DNA of 64,000 bases from Lentinula raphanica. Lineage: Eukaryota > Basidiomycota > Agaricomycetes > Agaricales > Omphalotaceae. Position numbers and translations under genes: made by a program. Shown here in pieces: positions 46,210-57,177 of the stretch; within the stretch, counting starts at the first letter, position 1; each line of letters begins with the position of its first letter. The stretch covers positions 434,001-498,000 of the forward strand of contig JANVFP010000035.1 of NCBI GenBank assembly GCA_027919835.1. Reading direction: 5' to 3'. Below the pieces are notes generated by a model, which saw only the letters and a program-made list of their open reading frames with translations, did not search any database and was not told the DNA's origin.

Positions 46210-48914
46210 CAGTGTTGGTAAGGACGCGTGTCGGACATGCAAGGTCACCGAAGGACAAGGACGTGTCATTTTAGGGACACGTCTGACCTGTCTTGTGTCC
46301 CGGCTCAGTGGACCGACGGCCCGTAAAGCCCAGCCCTTTTATTGATAGCCCTCAGTAGCCCTCCCGCCTCCTCCCACTTGTTTTTGTTCAATCTGTTCCA
46401 TTTCATTCGATTTCTCATTTTTTCTCAATTTCAAAAAAGCACGAGTTTCATGAGTGCAAGTGTTGTACAGTAAATTTCAAATAATAGCTGCTAGTGCTTC
46501 ATCAATCGCTACATCAATGCCTCCCTGGCTGCCTTCTCCATCTAAGTCAACTAACTCATAGAACTCCATTTCTTCTTCTAGGCTTTGCATAGCACGGCGG
46601 TTGTGAGTTTCAACCCATGCAGTTGACTGAAAATCAAAGAGGTCTCTGATTGGGATCTGCAGTCGTGATGGAAATTGCAGATTGAAATCGATGTCTCTAT
46701 CGTCGTCCAACATGAAACCCATGGTGTTGGTGATTTCCCTGAATTCATCTTCCTCTTCTCTATCATCATTGCCAGAGGTCCTGCCAATACTACCTGTGCC
46801 ATCGGATGCACCTGCTGTTGCTGATGTAGCTGCTGGAGTTGGTGATTGATTGTGCTCTTGGCGAACTTGGCCGAAATGTCGTTTCAGCCGTTTCGACTCT
46901 TCTTTTGCAAGATGCTCATCGCGTATGTGCATCTTCAACCCCGCAAGCATTGTCAGTGTTTTTGATCCCAATTTGTTCCGTAATTTGGTCAGGGTATTAC
47001 CAAAAATACTGAACAGTCTCTCGCATGATGCTGAATTTGCACAGATAGAGAATAGACGGATCGCTAGTTGGACAAGGGGCTCAGGTGTCAGATTTCGATT
47101 GACTAGTCCACCCCAGAATTCAGCAGGGTCAGGACTACGTTTCTGATTCGACAAATCAGCAATGCAGAAGGAAGTCAAATATATAAATAAACCTGTTCCT
47201 GCGCTTGGTCCAATAAAACTTGACGGAAGGCAGGCGCTCCTTGGAAAACTCCACGATCTGCAAAAAAGTCGTTGATATTTTGTAGCATTTGTGTCGAAAT
47301 ATCGTGGCCAAAAAACCTCTTGAAAAGATGAGCGAATATATTGAGTAGACCTGCCCTGTTAAGCCATTCCAACCGAATGTTGAAAGGATTGACAACAAAG
47401 GGGTTCAGCAATACAGCTGCAATAAAAACCTCCTGATCGGATTTTGCCCAGCGTGCTTCAATACTGCTGCAGACTGCAGCTCGAATTTCACGATCAACCT
47501 GCTCCTGTAATCCATCAAAGTGCATATATAAATATGCAAATGTGAGTAACACTTGATCGAGGCGGCAGAATGCAGCTTGCGTGATATTTGCTGCAATTGC
47601 CAAAGGTTCGAGATGGGATTTCATTCTAAAAAATTTCGAACACAATATTTATTGGAGAAAACAGATATCACACACCTAGCAATTGCAAGCCAAAAATTAG
47701 TGTCTTCTATCAAAGAAAGCATGCCTCGAGCTTTCTGTTTGGAGGCAGCATCACCAGTGACCAGCTGGCTCGGAGCTGTAATTTTGTCACGGCTTACTAT
47801 AAAAACGAGGGTTGGACGCAGGTCAAGGAGACGATCAAAAGCTATGTAGTGACTGGTCCATCGGGTAAGAACAGCTCGAAGTGGCGTGATGATACGTTGA
47901 CCTGAGGACTTTTGTGTTTCATGGATCAGCGCGATCAGGAAACTCTTGGAGCGGATCCAAGCAATAAGCTCAGTGGCACTCTTGCTGTATTTAAGAAAAC
48001 CTTGGTTCACTTTGAAGTAGTCGCCGACAATGAGATTGATCTGAAATTGTTAAACAACAACTCTATTCGTAATATAAAAGCAAAAATATACCTGATGAGC
48101 ATAGCAATCTGGGGTGACGATATCTGGTCTCTGCAGTGAGAGCAATTTTCGAGCTTTGCGAGACTCTCCAGATGCGTCGCTTGTGAACGCAACCAATTTG
48201 ACTTTCCATTCTTGCTCAAGCTCCGATATCACATCGAGCATGAGTTTAAGAAGATTTTCCGCCGTTTTCCTCTCCTTCGATGCGTCATGTACACGGACTG
48301 TGAGGATCTACATAAATATGTTCAGCCGTCAGTGAGTGAACTTGCAGAGTTTTCTCAATCCTACCTTGCGATCTGGGCTGCAGTCTGCATTAATCATGAA
48401 TGCGATCAGATGATTATTGTTGAGTCCTGTCCAACCATCACACTGCGCAGTGACGTTTACATCCTGAAGGTTCTGCTTGGCCTTGTTCTGATAGGATGCT
48501 GCCAAACTAGGAAGAAGGCGATTGGTCAGAGTCTTGCGGCTTGGTACTTTTGCATATGGTAAGAATTGTTGAAAAAGAGCTAAGGTTTCAGGATTTTCAA
48601 CCCAGGATAAAGCAAGGCCTCCTGACGCAGTTAGACGGGTAATTCTTTCTTCGAACATAATCTGCTGGCCCGGGGTCCAATCAGGCTGCGGCTGAAGATT
48701 CTGTGAAGAAACTCTACGTGGTCGTTTTGAACGTGGAACGGGTAACATATCCGATGAAGATCCAATTTGAGAAATCGAGTCTGATGGAGTTAAACTAACT
48801 GCTGATGGAGATGATTCACAGGTTGGAAGCTGGATCACAGATAGATGAGGCGATGCAGTGGAATAGAGTGTTTGAATCGTAGGTAGAGCGAATTGACTAG
48901 TAGTAGATGGAGTC
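46210..48914 (-). repeat. Left arm of 2.7-kb inverted repeat
   Basis: Reverse complement of 50003-52707 except at three sites I found: 46322, 47096 and 48026. At each the left arm has CpG and the right arm TpG/CpA. The outer end is a hAT terminus. The inner end cuts the transposase gene in its second exon. Confidence 0.93.
46477..48914 (-). pseudogene. hAT transposase, 5'-truncated copy
   Basis: Same coding sequence and intron positions as the right-hand transposase, but the arm stops at 48914, so the first exon and about 73 codons of the second are missing. These include the BED zinc finger and any start region. What remains covers AQCDGWTG, FTSDASGESRKAR, the insertion domain and SASCERLFSIFGNTL, with no internal stop in the exons. 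One residue differs from the right copy (Arg in GGLVNRNLTP). If transcribed from a cryptic start it would make a transposase lacking its DNA-binding domain. No such transcript is shown by the sequence. Confidence 0.85.
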
Positions 48915-50002
48915 GACGGACAGGGTCAAAAGACAAGGACACTTTTTCGTGTCTTTTGACCGGAGGACAATAGGCCGTTCAATTGACCTGTCCTCGTCAT
49001 CTGATAGTCACGCATGAACTTACTATAGACGCCCATCAATTTTGCAAGCGCCCGCTATAAAAGGAAACTACCCCAGGATCCCAAGGGAGTTGCCTTTTCA
49101 GGCGGCCATTTACACTACTTACCGACCAACGTACAAGACAAGACACATTAAGCGTAGCAGTAAGATAAGACAGAAATGTAATGCAGACATTGTACATTCA
49201 GTTGGATTACACAGAACGTACAAAGACCTAATGAGATAGCTGTCCTTGATGCGAGATAAGACTGAGTTAGGCGAAAGTGAGGTGTTTAGATATCGATGTA
49301 GTAAAGATTAGTCGTAATATATGTATCTGAGTTTGTTCTGTTGCCTGGCCAGAGGCTGGCCTTTTTGAGATGGCTAAGCCTGCATTACTAGCTGTATAGA
49401 TAGATACCTTGCTCAAAGTTATTTTTGCGTTGTGTGATAATACTATAAGTACTTCGCTTGGAATTTTCAGACTCAGGAAAAACATCTTCTTATCACCATG
49501 AGCCATCGCAGCTGGTTCCGAGAGCATTTTGTGGATCATCCCGGTCTTTCAACCAAAAATCCAGCAGCTTACTCTTCCGGGGGAACAGGAAAGGCGAAAG
49601 TCATATGCAAATACTGTCTCCCTCACCTCTTAATGCAAGAACGGGATGGCGATATATTGAAGGTACAAGCACATTTGATGAATACAGTGCGATCCGATGA
49701 TATGATTATTGCAGCCTGTATGTATTATCTTTCCTGAAAATTGAACTATTAGTGAGTACTCATGACTCGGAACTTATTTTTCTAGTGTTCGAAATCACTG
49801 GAAAGGGTACTCCGGTCCTCCAAGCACGCTCAGGAAGCATGAGGAATCACTTGCAAAATTGTGCGAATGTTCCTGCTTCTATCCGTAATAAGGCTCGGGA
49901 TGAGGCTCTGGAAGTAGCTGCAGACTCTTCTTCACAGTATGCACAACCATCTTTGCAGGTACCAGCAATTGTACATTCAGGGCCTTTCCCATCCCTTTCA
50001 AT
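48915..50002. other. Spacer between the hAT arms
   Basis: 1,088 bp unique to the centre. The right part (from 49498) is the 5' end of the right-hand transposase. The left part (48915-49497) holds a hairpin at 48924-48961 (12-bp stem GGTCAAAAGACA with its complement), a TATA-like CTATAAAAGG near 49054, and no copy of the CAGTGTTGG terminus. CAGGGTCAAAAG at 48921 has the look of a hAT end but does not match the outer termini. The stretch 48975-49200 could also be an LTR-like fragment; I cannot decide. Confidence 0.55.
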
Positions 50003-52440
50003 GACTCCATCTACTACTAGTCAATTCGCTCTACCTACGATTCAAACACTCTATTCCACTGCATCGCCTCATCTATCTGTGATCCAGCTTCCAACCTGTG
50101 AATCATCTCCATCAGCAGTTAGTTTAACTCCATCAGACTCGATTTCTCAAATTGGATCTTCATCGGATATGTTACCCGTTCCACGTTCAAAACGACCACG
50201 TAGAGTTTCTTCACAGAATCTTCAGCCGCAGCCTGATTGGACCCCGGGCCAGCAGATTATGTTCGAAGAAAGAATTACCCGTCTAACTGCGTCAGGAGGC
50301 CTTGCTTTATCCTGGGTTGAAAATCCTGAAACCTTAGCTCTTTTTCAACAATTCTTACCATATGCAAAAGTACCAAGCCGCAAGACTCTGACCAATCGCC
50401 TTCTTCCTAGTTTGGCAGCATCCTATCAGAACAAGGCCAAGCAGAACCTTCAGGATGTAAACGTCACTGCGCAGTGTGATGGTTGGACAGGACTCAACAA
50501 TAATCATCTGATCGCATTCATGATTAATGCAGACTGCAGCCCAGATCGCAAGGTAGGATTGAGAAAACTCTGCAAGTTCACTCACTGACGGCTGAACATA
50601 TTTATGTAGATCCTCACAGTCCGTGTACATGACGCATCGAAGGAGAGGAAAACGGCGGAAAATCTTCTTAAACTCATGCTCGATGTGATATCGGAGCTTG
50701 AGCAAGAATGGAAAGTCAAATTGGTTGCGTTCACAAGCGACGCATCTGGAGAGTCTCGCAAAGCTCGAAAATTGCTCTCACTGCAGAGACCAGATATCGT
50801 CACCCCAGATTGCTATGCTCATCAGGTATATTTTTGCTTTTATATTACGAATAGAGTTGTTGTTTAACAATTTCAGATCAATCTCATTGTTGGCGACTAC
50901 TTCAAAGTGAACCAAGGTTTTCTTAAATACAGCAAGAGTGCCACTGAGCTTATTGCTTGGATCCGCTCCAAGAGTTTCCTGATCGCGCTGATCCATGAAA
51001 CACAAAAGTCCTCAGGTCAACGTATCATCACGCCACTTCGAGCTGTTCTTACCCGATGGACCAGTCACTACATAGCTTTTGATCGTCTCCTTGACCTGCG
51101 TCCAACCCTCGTTTTTATAGTAAGCCGTGACAAAATTACAGCTCCGAGCCAGCTGGTCACTGGTGATGCTGCCTCCAAACAGAAAGCTCGAGGCATGCTT
51201 TCTTTGATAGAAGACACTAATTTTTGGCTTGCAATTGCTAGGTGTGTGATATCTGTTTTCTCCAATAAATATTGTGTTCGAAATTTTTTAGAATGAAATC
51301 CCATCTCGAACCTTTGGCAATTGCAGCAAATATCACGCAAGCTGCATTCTGCCGCCTCGATCAAGTGTTACTCACATTTGCATATTTATATATGCACTTT
51401 GATGGATTACAGGAGCAGGTTGATCGTGAAATTCGAGCTGCAGTCTGCAGCAGTATTGAAGCACGCTGGGCAAAATCCGATCAGGAGGTTTTTATTGCAG
51501 CTGTATTGCTGAACCCCTTTGTTGTCAATCCTTTCAACATTCGGTTGGAATGGCTTAACAGGGCAGGTCTACTCAATATATTCGCTCATCTTTTCAAGAG
51601 GTTTTTTGGCCACGATATTTCGACACAAATGCTACAAAATATCAACGACTTTTTTGCAGATCGTGGAGTTTTCCAAGGAGCGCCTGCCTTCCGTCAAGTT
51701 TTATTGGACCAAGCGCAGGAACAGGTTTATTTATATATTTGACTTCCTTCTGCATTGCTGATTTGTCGAATCAGAAACGTAGTCCTGACCCTGCTGAATT
51801 CTGGGGTGGACTAGTCAATCAAAATCTGACACCTGAGCCCCTTGTCCAACTAGCGATCCGTCTATTCTCTATCTGTGCAAATTCAGCATCATGCGAGAGA
51901 CTGTTCAGTATTTTTGGTAATACCCTGACCAAATTACGGAACAAATTGGGATCAAAAACACTGACAATGCTTGCGGGGTTGAAGATGCACATACGCGATG
52001 AGCATCTTGCAAAAGAAGAGTCGAAACGGCTGAAACGACATTTCGGCCAAGTTCGCCAAGAGCACAATCAATCACCAACTCCAGCAGCTACATCAGCAAC
52101 AGCAGGTGCATCCGATGGCACAGGTAGTATTGGCAGGACCTCTGGCAATGATGATAGAGAAGAGGAAGATGAATTCAGGGAAATCACCAACACCATGGGT
52201 TTCATGTTGGACGACGATAGAGACATCGATTTCAATCTGCAATTTCCATCACGACTGCAGATCCCAATCAGAGACCTCTTTGATTTTCAGTCAACTGCAT
52301 GGGTTGAAACTCACAACCGCCGTGCTATGCAAAGCCTAGAAGAAGAAATGGAGTTCTATGAGTTAGTTGACTTAGATGGAGAAGGCAGCCAGGGAGGCAT
52401 TGATGTAGCGATTGATGAAGCACTAGCAGCTATTATTTGA
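49498..52440 (+). CDS. hAT-family transposase with BED zinc finger, apparently intact
   Basis: Cut-and-paste transposase. The start at 49498 (MSHRSWFREHFVDHPGLS) leads into the BED finger: VICKYC, then MRNHLQNC after an intron at about 49719-49783. A Ser/Pro-rich linker follows. The RNase H-like core shows NVTAQCDGWTGLNN (first Asp), LVAFTSDASGESRKARKLL (second Asp), CYAHQ/INLIVGDY and, in the C-terminal dimerisation domain, FSICANSASCERLFS (Glu) with KLRNKLGSKTLTMLAGLKM. Five introns, all of whose GT-AG joins I checked keep frame (for example HQ/INLI, AR/MKSH and EQ/KRSP). The acidic tail ends DEALAAII at 52440. About 850 residues, a normal autonomous-element length. Confidence 0.88.
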
Positions 52441-52707
52441 AATTTACTGTACAACACTTGCACTCATGAAACTCGTGCTTTTTTGAAATTGAGAAAAAAT
52501 GAGAAATCGAATGAAATGGAACAGATTGAACAAAAACAAGTGGGAGGAGGCGGGAGGGCTACTGAGGGCTATCAATAAAAGGGCTGGGCTTTACAGGCCG
52601 TCGGTCCACTGAGCCGGGACACAAGACAGGTCAGACGTGTCCCTAAAATGACACGTCCTTGTCCTTCGGTGACCTTGCATGTCCGACACGCGTCCTTACC
52701 AACACTG
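50003..52707 (+). repeat. Right arm of 2.7-kb inverted repeat
   Basis: Partner of 46210-48914. It differs at 50891, 51821 and 52595, each the C-to-T or G-to-A product of a CpG that is intact in the left arm. It ends in CCAACACTG, the hAT terminus. Confidence 0.93.
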
Positions 52708-53252
52708 CAGTGACCATGATGAATGCGTCTGATCATTCATGGGTAAATGTGAGGGAATTCTTCAGATCTCTGAGACAAAGCAGAGAAGGGCATTTCAAGC
52801 AAGATCATCGCAGATAAAAATTGCTATAATTTTATGAGGGAGAAAAGTGGGTAAACGTTGAACGTGTACTACAATCGAGGGACCAGGGCTGTGAAGTCAG
52901 AGTGCTTGCAAGAATCGTTCAGCTGCGAGAGTCGTCGAGACAAGACATGAAAGAGAGTATCTTGGTTCAATACTCAATATGTATGCTCGGGTAGGCGGTA
53001 GAGGAAGAATTGGGCAAAAAGACAACTCACTTTGAGTTTCGACTCAAGTTCACCACCACCGACAAACAATGAAATAGCGAAGGAAATCCACAAACAACAG
53101 ATGTGACGATAGATACGAAAAATATCGAGAAGAATCAAGATACTTAATCATTGCCAGAAAAAAAACAAGAAAAATTTCCGCCCCCAGTCGCCCTCTCATC
53201 GATCTCATCCTCGGTAAGGTACCACACAACGTACACTGATCAAGGTTTATGC
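52708..53252. other. Right flank of the hAT locus
   Basis: About 540 bp. No gene recognised. The 8 bp next to the element are CAGTGACC. Confidence 0.5.
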
Positions 53253-54134
53253 CTACCCCTGCTTCTTCCTCTCCCCTTCCCCTTCCGCTCCCTCTCCCTC
53301 TATCCTCTTCCTCTTCTTCTCTTTCTCCTTTTTGTCAATTTTTTTCTCCAACGAGTTCAAAGTTTGACCCCATCTGTTTAACATTTCCTGGGATGTTTTT
53401 GGGTTCCCCGCATTATCAGCCATGGTCAAAACCTCTCTGTTCCAATCATTAAGGTGACCACCGCTGATACCGTTTGTCTCGAGGTCCATGAGTCTTTGTC
53501 TAAATTCACTGTAAGTGACGTCTGGTGGAATGTCCATCAAAATTATTAGCTTTACTCTCGAAGGAGGAGGCGGACGCCGGAGAAATCATACCAGGATACT
53601 TCTTCTCGACATTTTTGGTGCCCTCAGAGCATCAGCAAAACTGCCCTCGTGCCTAGGTTGCCTAGAGATACCCCCAAAACCTCAGCAGTCTGAAAACTTT
53701 GAATTTGCCTGAAAAAGCCTGAGCAAGCCTGAGTTTGCCTGGAAAAGCCTGGGCAAGCCTGAGTTTGCCTCAGATTTCTTTGGGTGCTTTGGGAGAGCCT
53801 AGGTTTTGGGGGGTATCTCTGGGTTACCTGAGCCAAGGGTACTTTTCCTGATGAGGCCGCAGTGTCCTTCTTGACGTCCTCCTGAGTTGGAACAACAAGG
53901 AGAGGTAAGGAGCGGAAGACGCCTGAGAACCAAAACGGTACCTACCGATTGGACCGTGTTTATGGTATAAGGCTTATCACCGTCACCATAAGGAAAATCT
54001 CGTTCAGGAGGAGGCTCAAATGGGCCAAACTTCGAAGATTGAGGCTCTTTCTTGACCGGCGCAGGTGCAGCGTCAGCGGAAGCAGCAAAGAAAGAGAAGA
54101 CGGCAAGAGTGATAAAAGCAATGCAGAGCTTCAT
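53253..54134 (-). CDS. Secreted protein with charged C terminus, intron carrying a MITE-like insert
   Basis: Not recognised. The start at 54134 gives MKLCIAFITLAVFSFFAASA, a signal peptide, then DAAPAPVKKEPQSSKFGPFE. Exon 2 (EDVKKDTAASSGKVPLAQ) is followed by an intron of about 215 bp, much longer than its neighbours, that contains the inverted-repeat element at 53654-53830. Next come NVEKKYPGMISPASASSF, an intron to about 53520, and DVTYSEFRQRLMDLETNG with SQEMLNRWGQTLNSLEKK. The chain ends in a Lys/Glu/Arg-rich tail (KKEKEKKRKRIEGEG). About 170 residues. The charged tail suggests low-complexity disorder; no enzyme motif. Confidence 0.6.
53654..53830. mobile_element. MITE-like inverted-repeat element inside an intron
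   Basis: About 177 bp. Ends: AGAGATACCCCCAAAACCT at 53664-53682 and AGGTTTTGGGGGGTATCTCT at 53801-53820, extended outward by imperfect AGGTTGCCT/AGGTAACCC. The interior is built of GCCTGAGTTTGCCTGGAAAA-like words in tandem. No coding capacity. It sits in the second intron of the secreted-protein gene. Confidence 0.75.
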
Positions 54135-55312
54135 GTATGCAGAGTTTGGACTTATTGAGGCGCAGACTCAAAATGTCTTCGTGCTTTGTTATGTACGGTG
54201 ATTGGGGAGAGCCAGCTCTAGAGAACCGAAGAGAGAATTTCGTCGTGTGTTTTGAGGACACAGAAGTGAATATATTACCGGTAAAACTCTTCATAAACTT
54301 GCGAGAATATGTATCAATTGGCTATACTGGAGCAGACTGTAGCGTTAGCCTATTTGGGACCGATGGTAGATAATCATTACACATTGCCTCCTTCGGGTTG
54401 CACCCTGTTGCACCAGAGTGGGCCGCAGAATCAAGATCGCAGTGTACAGGAGGCAATCTGATGCAACGTTGTGAACTTGTGATGCTCCAGGAGGCGATTG
54501 CTGGACGGTGGAAACTCGAAAAGATGGTTATGAAACAAACCGTGCAAGACCATGCACTAGTCACTGTGCACTGCATAATGTTTCGTCCGAGTAAACGATC
54601 GTATCGTATTCATTGGTCGTTGCTGTGATATACGAATACAGATTGGAACGGTTTGTAACTTGTGAAGTCGGAGGTCTTGGCAGTGAGATGCGACTTGAAA
54701 GTTGAAGAAGAGATTGGAAGACGAAGATTTTTCAAATTTGAATGATGACTAGAAATGCCGCCAATGTTTTGAATGAGCCCTTGCTTGAGGCCTGCAGATG
54801 TGAGGAATACTACAGTGTACGAAGGCAATTTCCGACAACTCGGAACGTGAGAACCATATCTTCTTTTCAGAAACTGTATCACTCCAATTACAGCACTAAA
54901 AACCATCGGTATATACTCATTAGATGCTGTATGATAGGACTATCACAGCAGATCATTGTAATTATGAATTATATGTACAAATGACATTTCTCGATTTGAA
55001 ATGCCAAAGAAAAAATGCTGGAATTGGCTGGAATCACTCTTCAAAGGTATTCAAGAAGATGGAGAAGGATTGATATGACCCATAAAAGCATCCTAGGCCC
55101 TGATATCTATCAAAACAACACCCATATCTGCAGCTTGGCAATGAGATTCATCATTCTTGATGATTTTTTCAGAATCTGACAATATATTATTTGGTCTTTG
55201 GTATCGATCTCTAGTTCCTCTAGGTCTCAATCCAGGTTTGTATCCAAGTCAGAAAACTAATCATTGACGGAATTCTCAGACTATCCTCAGCCTCTCACAG
55301 GTAGATGAGCCA

Positions 55313-55752
55313 GGGGGCAACCGCTGGAGTTTAGCGCTGAAAGCAACTTCGGAATCATTTTGCTGAGCTAAAACTCCCAGGATCCCTTTTTAAGGCGAGG
55401 TGAGACCGAATGGCCAAGATGCCGCATTTGCTTGTATACACTTGATAATATTGCTTCTCGATGCTAGAATGACCAGTAAGAGATATACTTTGTTCGTCTA
55501 TAGTATAGTAGAGAGCCCAATAGGGAGAGTTGGGCAAATTACCGGGGGAGAAGTGAGCATGTAAGACTCTCGTACTTGTTTTCTACGATTGACCTACAGC
55601 TCATGGCGGGTATTCGGAATGCACTAGCCGGAGAGCGGCACTTCGGCCACTGGGCTCAATTTCGTCCAAAAAAGGGATCCTGAGAGTTTTACCTCAGCAA
55701 AATGATTCGGAAGTCGTTTTCAGCGCTTAGCTGTAACGGTTGCCCCTTGAGA
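55313..55752. mobile_element. Inverted-repeat element, about 440 bp
   Basis: Arms of about 80-110 bp face each other. The left arm contains GGGGGCAACCGCTGG, TTTAGCGCTGAAAG, GGAATCATTTTGCTGAGC and GGATCCCTTTTT. The right arm has their reverse complements (AAAGGGATCCTGAGAG, CTCAGCAAAATGATTC, TTCAGCGCTTAGC, CGGTTGCCCCTTG). Divergence is visible, so it is old. No protein is encoded. Most likely a MITE or a decayed foldback element; the exact ends are not certain. Confidence 0.65.
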
Positions 55753-56214
55753 TGAGCTCTTGCATTGAAGCCTTATGCTCCAAACTGGTGCTGAGCCACT
55801 TTCTGTGAACAACAAGGCTTAAAATACCATAAATATGTCAGAAATAGAAGGCAAAACTTGGAAAAATTTTTCTCAAATTGAAATGACTACCCAAAAAAAA
55901 CCGGAATGCAGGATTATGAGTATTTTAGATGGTTTCCTTACTAAAACAAAAGTTGACAGCTCAAAAGTGCCAGGGTCGGCCTTGGTCAAGGCGATGGAAA
56001 TGTCCTTCTTACACTGTAGAAGGCCGAGGCAACGGCAGTGACTTACTACTAGCTCTTACTAGAGGCAGTAGTAATAAGTGCTACTTTTTCAAGAAAGAGT
56101 AACGCCGAACGGGGGCCTCAGGCTGCAGCCTCTTCTTATCTTATCTCTTGATGAGGCAACGCTTATATTCAGCGCTTCACTGCTGTCTTCAAAGTTCATC
56201 ATCCTCTCATCATT

Positions 56215-56720
56215 GAACCTTGAACTTGCGTTGAAAACCAATACAGCTGGATTCGTACGTTCATTCATCATCTCAGTTTATTCTTCTTCGTTATACACCG
56301 CAGATGATCACTATAGCACTGGATGTGATCTGAGGTGGAATACAGCTCAAGACTCAGCAAGTGATTCAAATTGCACGTCGACGTCGCAAATTTGAACCGT
56401 TCGCCATCGATTGTAGTCGGGCCAATCCTTGACAATCTTCAGTCCACATAGCTTGGCGGTTACCATCAGTGACGAGGGAGATACAATAACTTGGAATAGC
56501 TTGGAAGTTGGAACCTCGTATATGGAAGTATATGGCTCGAGGACTATGTGCCAGTGATAGCACAATGTTACATGTGGCGTTGCACTGCATAGACGAGGTG
56601 GGCATTGGTGAATGAATCGTGTACATGGCCTTCTCATTGGAGGAATAGAGTGGATTCTTGTTCATTAGCTCGGAGGACCAGAAATAGATCGAGGTATTTG
56701 GCAAACGATATCGTAGTGAT
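56215..56720. repeat. Remnant of a third copy of the secreted-gene duplication unit
   Basis: Matches 58110-58610 downstream of the first tandem gene: TGAACCTTGAACTTGCGTTG, GATGATCAC, GCCATCGATTGTAGTC, CTTGGCGGT and ATTTGGCAAA occur in the same order. The corresponding gene upstream is absent, so it is a leftover 3' flank or an early deletion product. Confidence 0.7.
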
Positions 56721-57177
56721 TGATCACTGATGAATTATTCTATAGTAGATCTCACACTATTCTCTGAAAGCCTCTGATTTCTCGATATCAAGCATATGGT
56801 GGTCTATGGATTCATGTTACCAACCATATGAATCTCTTAATCGATTTCCCAATGCAAGAATATTAGCCCAACTTTGACGTTGGAGCAGAACGAAATAGCA
56901 AGAATCTCTTATCCTGATCTCTCAGTTTGCTCATCTCTGACGAAACTTGAGACATAACCTCAAGCCATTATATGAAGGATAGACTGGGCCCTGTTCCTTC
57001 GCGCCCTTTCATCCCTTCCTGCCCCAAAGGTCGCTACCCTATTGCATAACCTACAAGTCCGGCTGGCCCGGTCTCAAAACGCTTTCCTAACCTCGACTTG
57101 GAACTCACTGGTTGATCATTTCAAATCTATCCTTCCACCCAACGCACACGCACATACAACTAGACGAAACGAAAACG

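Larger units (their letters stand above)
46210..52707. mobile_element. Palindromic hAT transposon locus (two inverted copies plus spacer)
   Basis: A 6.5-kb structure made of two inverted 2,705-bp copies of one hAT element (46210-48914 and 50003-52707) around a 1,088-bp spacer. Both outer ends are the same hAT terminus, CAGTGTTGGTAAGGACGCG, pointing inwards. Matching positions in the two arms add up to 98,917 throughout, so there are no indels between them. The 8 bp outside each end differ (GTGTATCT and CAGTGACC), so the composite shows no target-site duplication. The transposase genes lie back to back with their 5' ends towards the spacer. The family is set by the transposase: BED finger, hAT catalytic core, C-terminal dimerisation domain. 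Confidence 0.92.
54135..57177. other. 3-kb gene-poor accessory stretch
   Basis: No gene I would support. Contents: an inverted-repeat element at 55313-55752, a short hairpin-like patch near 56042-56075 (TTACTACT and AGTAGTAA), a copy of the downstream part of the secreted-protein duplication at 56215-56720, and the 5' flank of the first tandem gene from about 57000. Small open frames (such as 54398-54628) show no motif. Confidence 0.6.

Noticed and set aside
47553..48562. Plus-strand open frames across the left hAT arm (and their mirror images in the right arm)
   Set aside because: They are antisense to the transposase exons and occur identically in both arms only because the arms are copies.
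48975..49200. Solo LTR in the palindrome core
   Set aside because: There is a TATA box and TG-start-like sequence, but no matching partner, clear ends or target duplication in the window. Kept only as a possibility.
46202..52715. 8-bp target-site duplication around the palindromic hAT locus
   Set aside because: GTGTATCT on the left and CAGTGACC on the right do not match, and neither recurs at the inner junctions.
54398..54628. 76-residue open frame (MHPVAPEWAAESRS...)
   Set aside because: No motif or splice support, in a repeat-rich gene-poor stretch.
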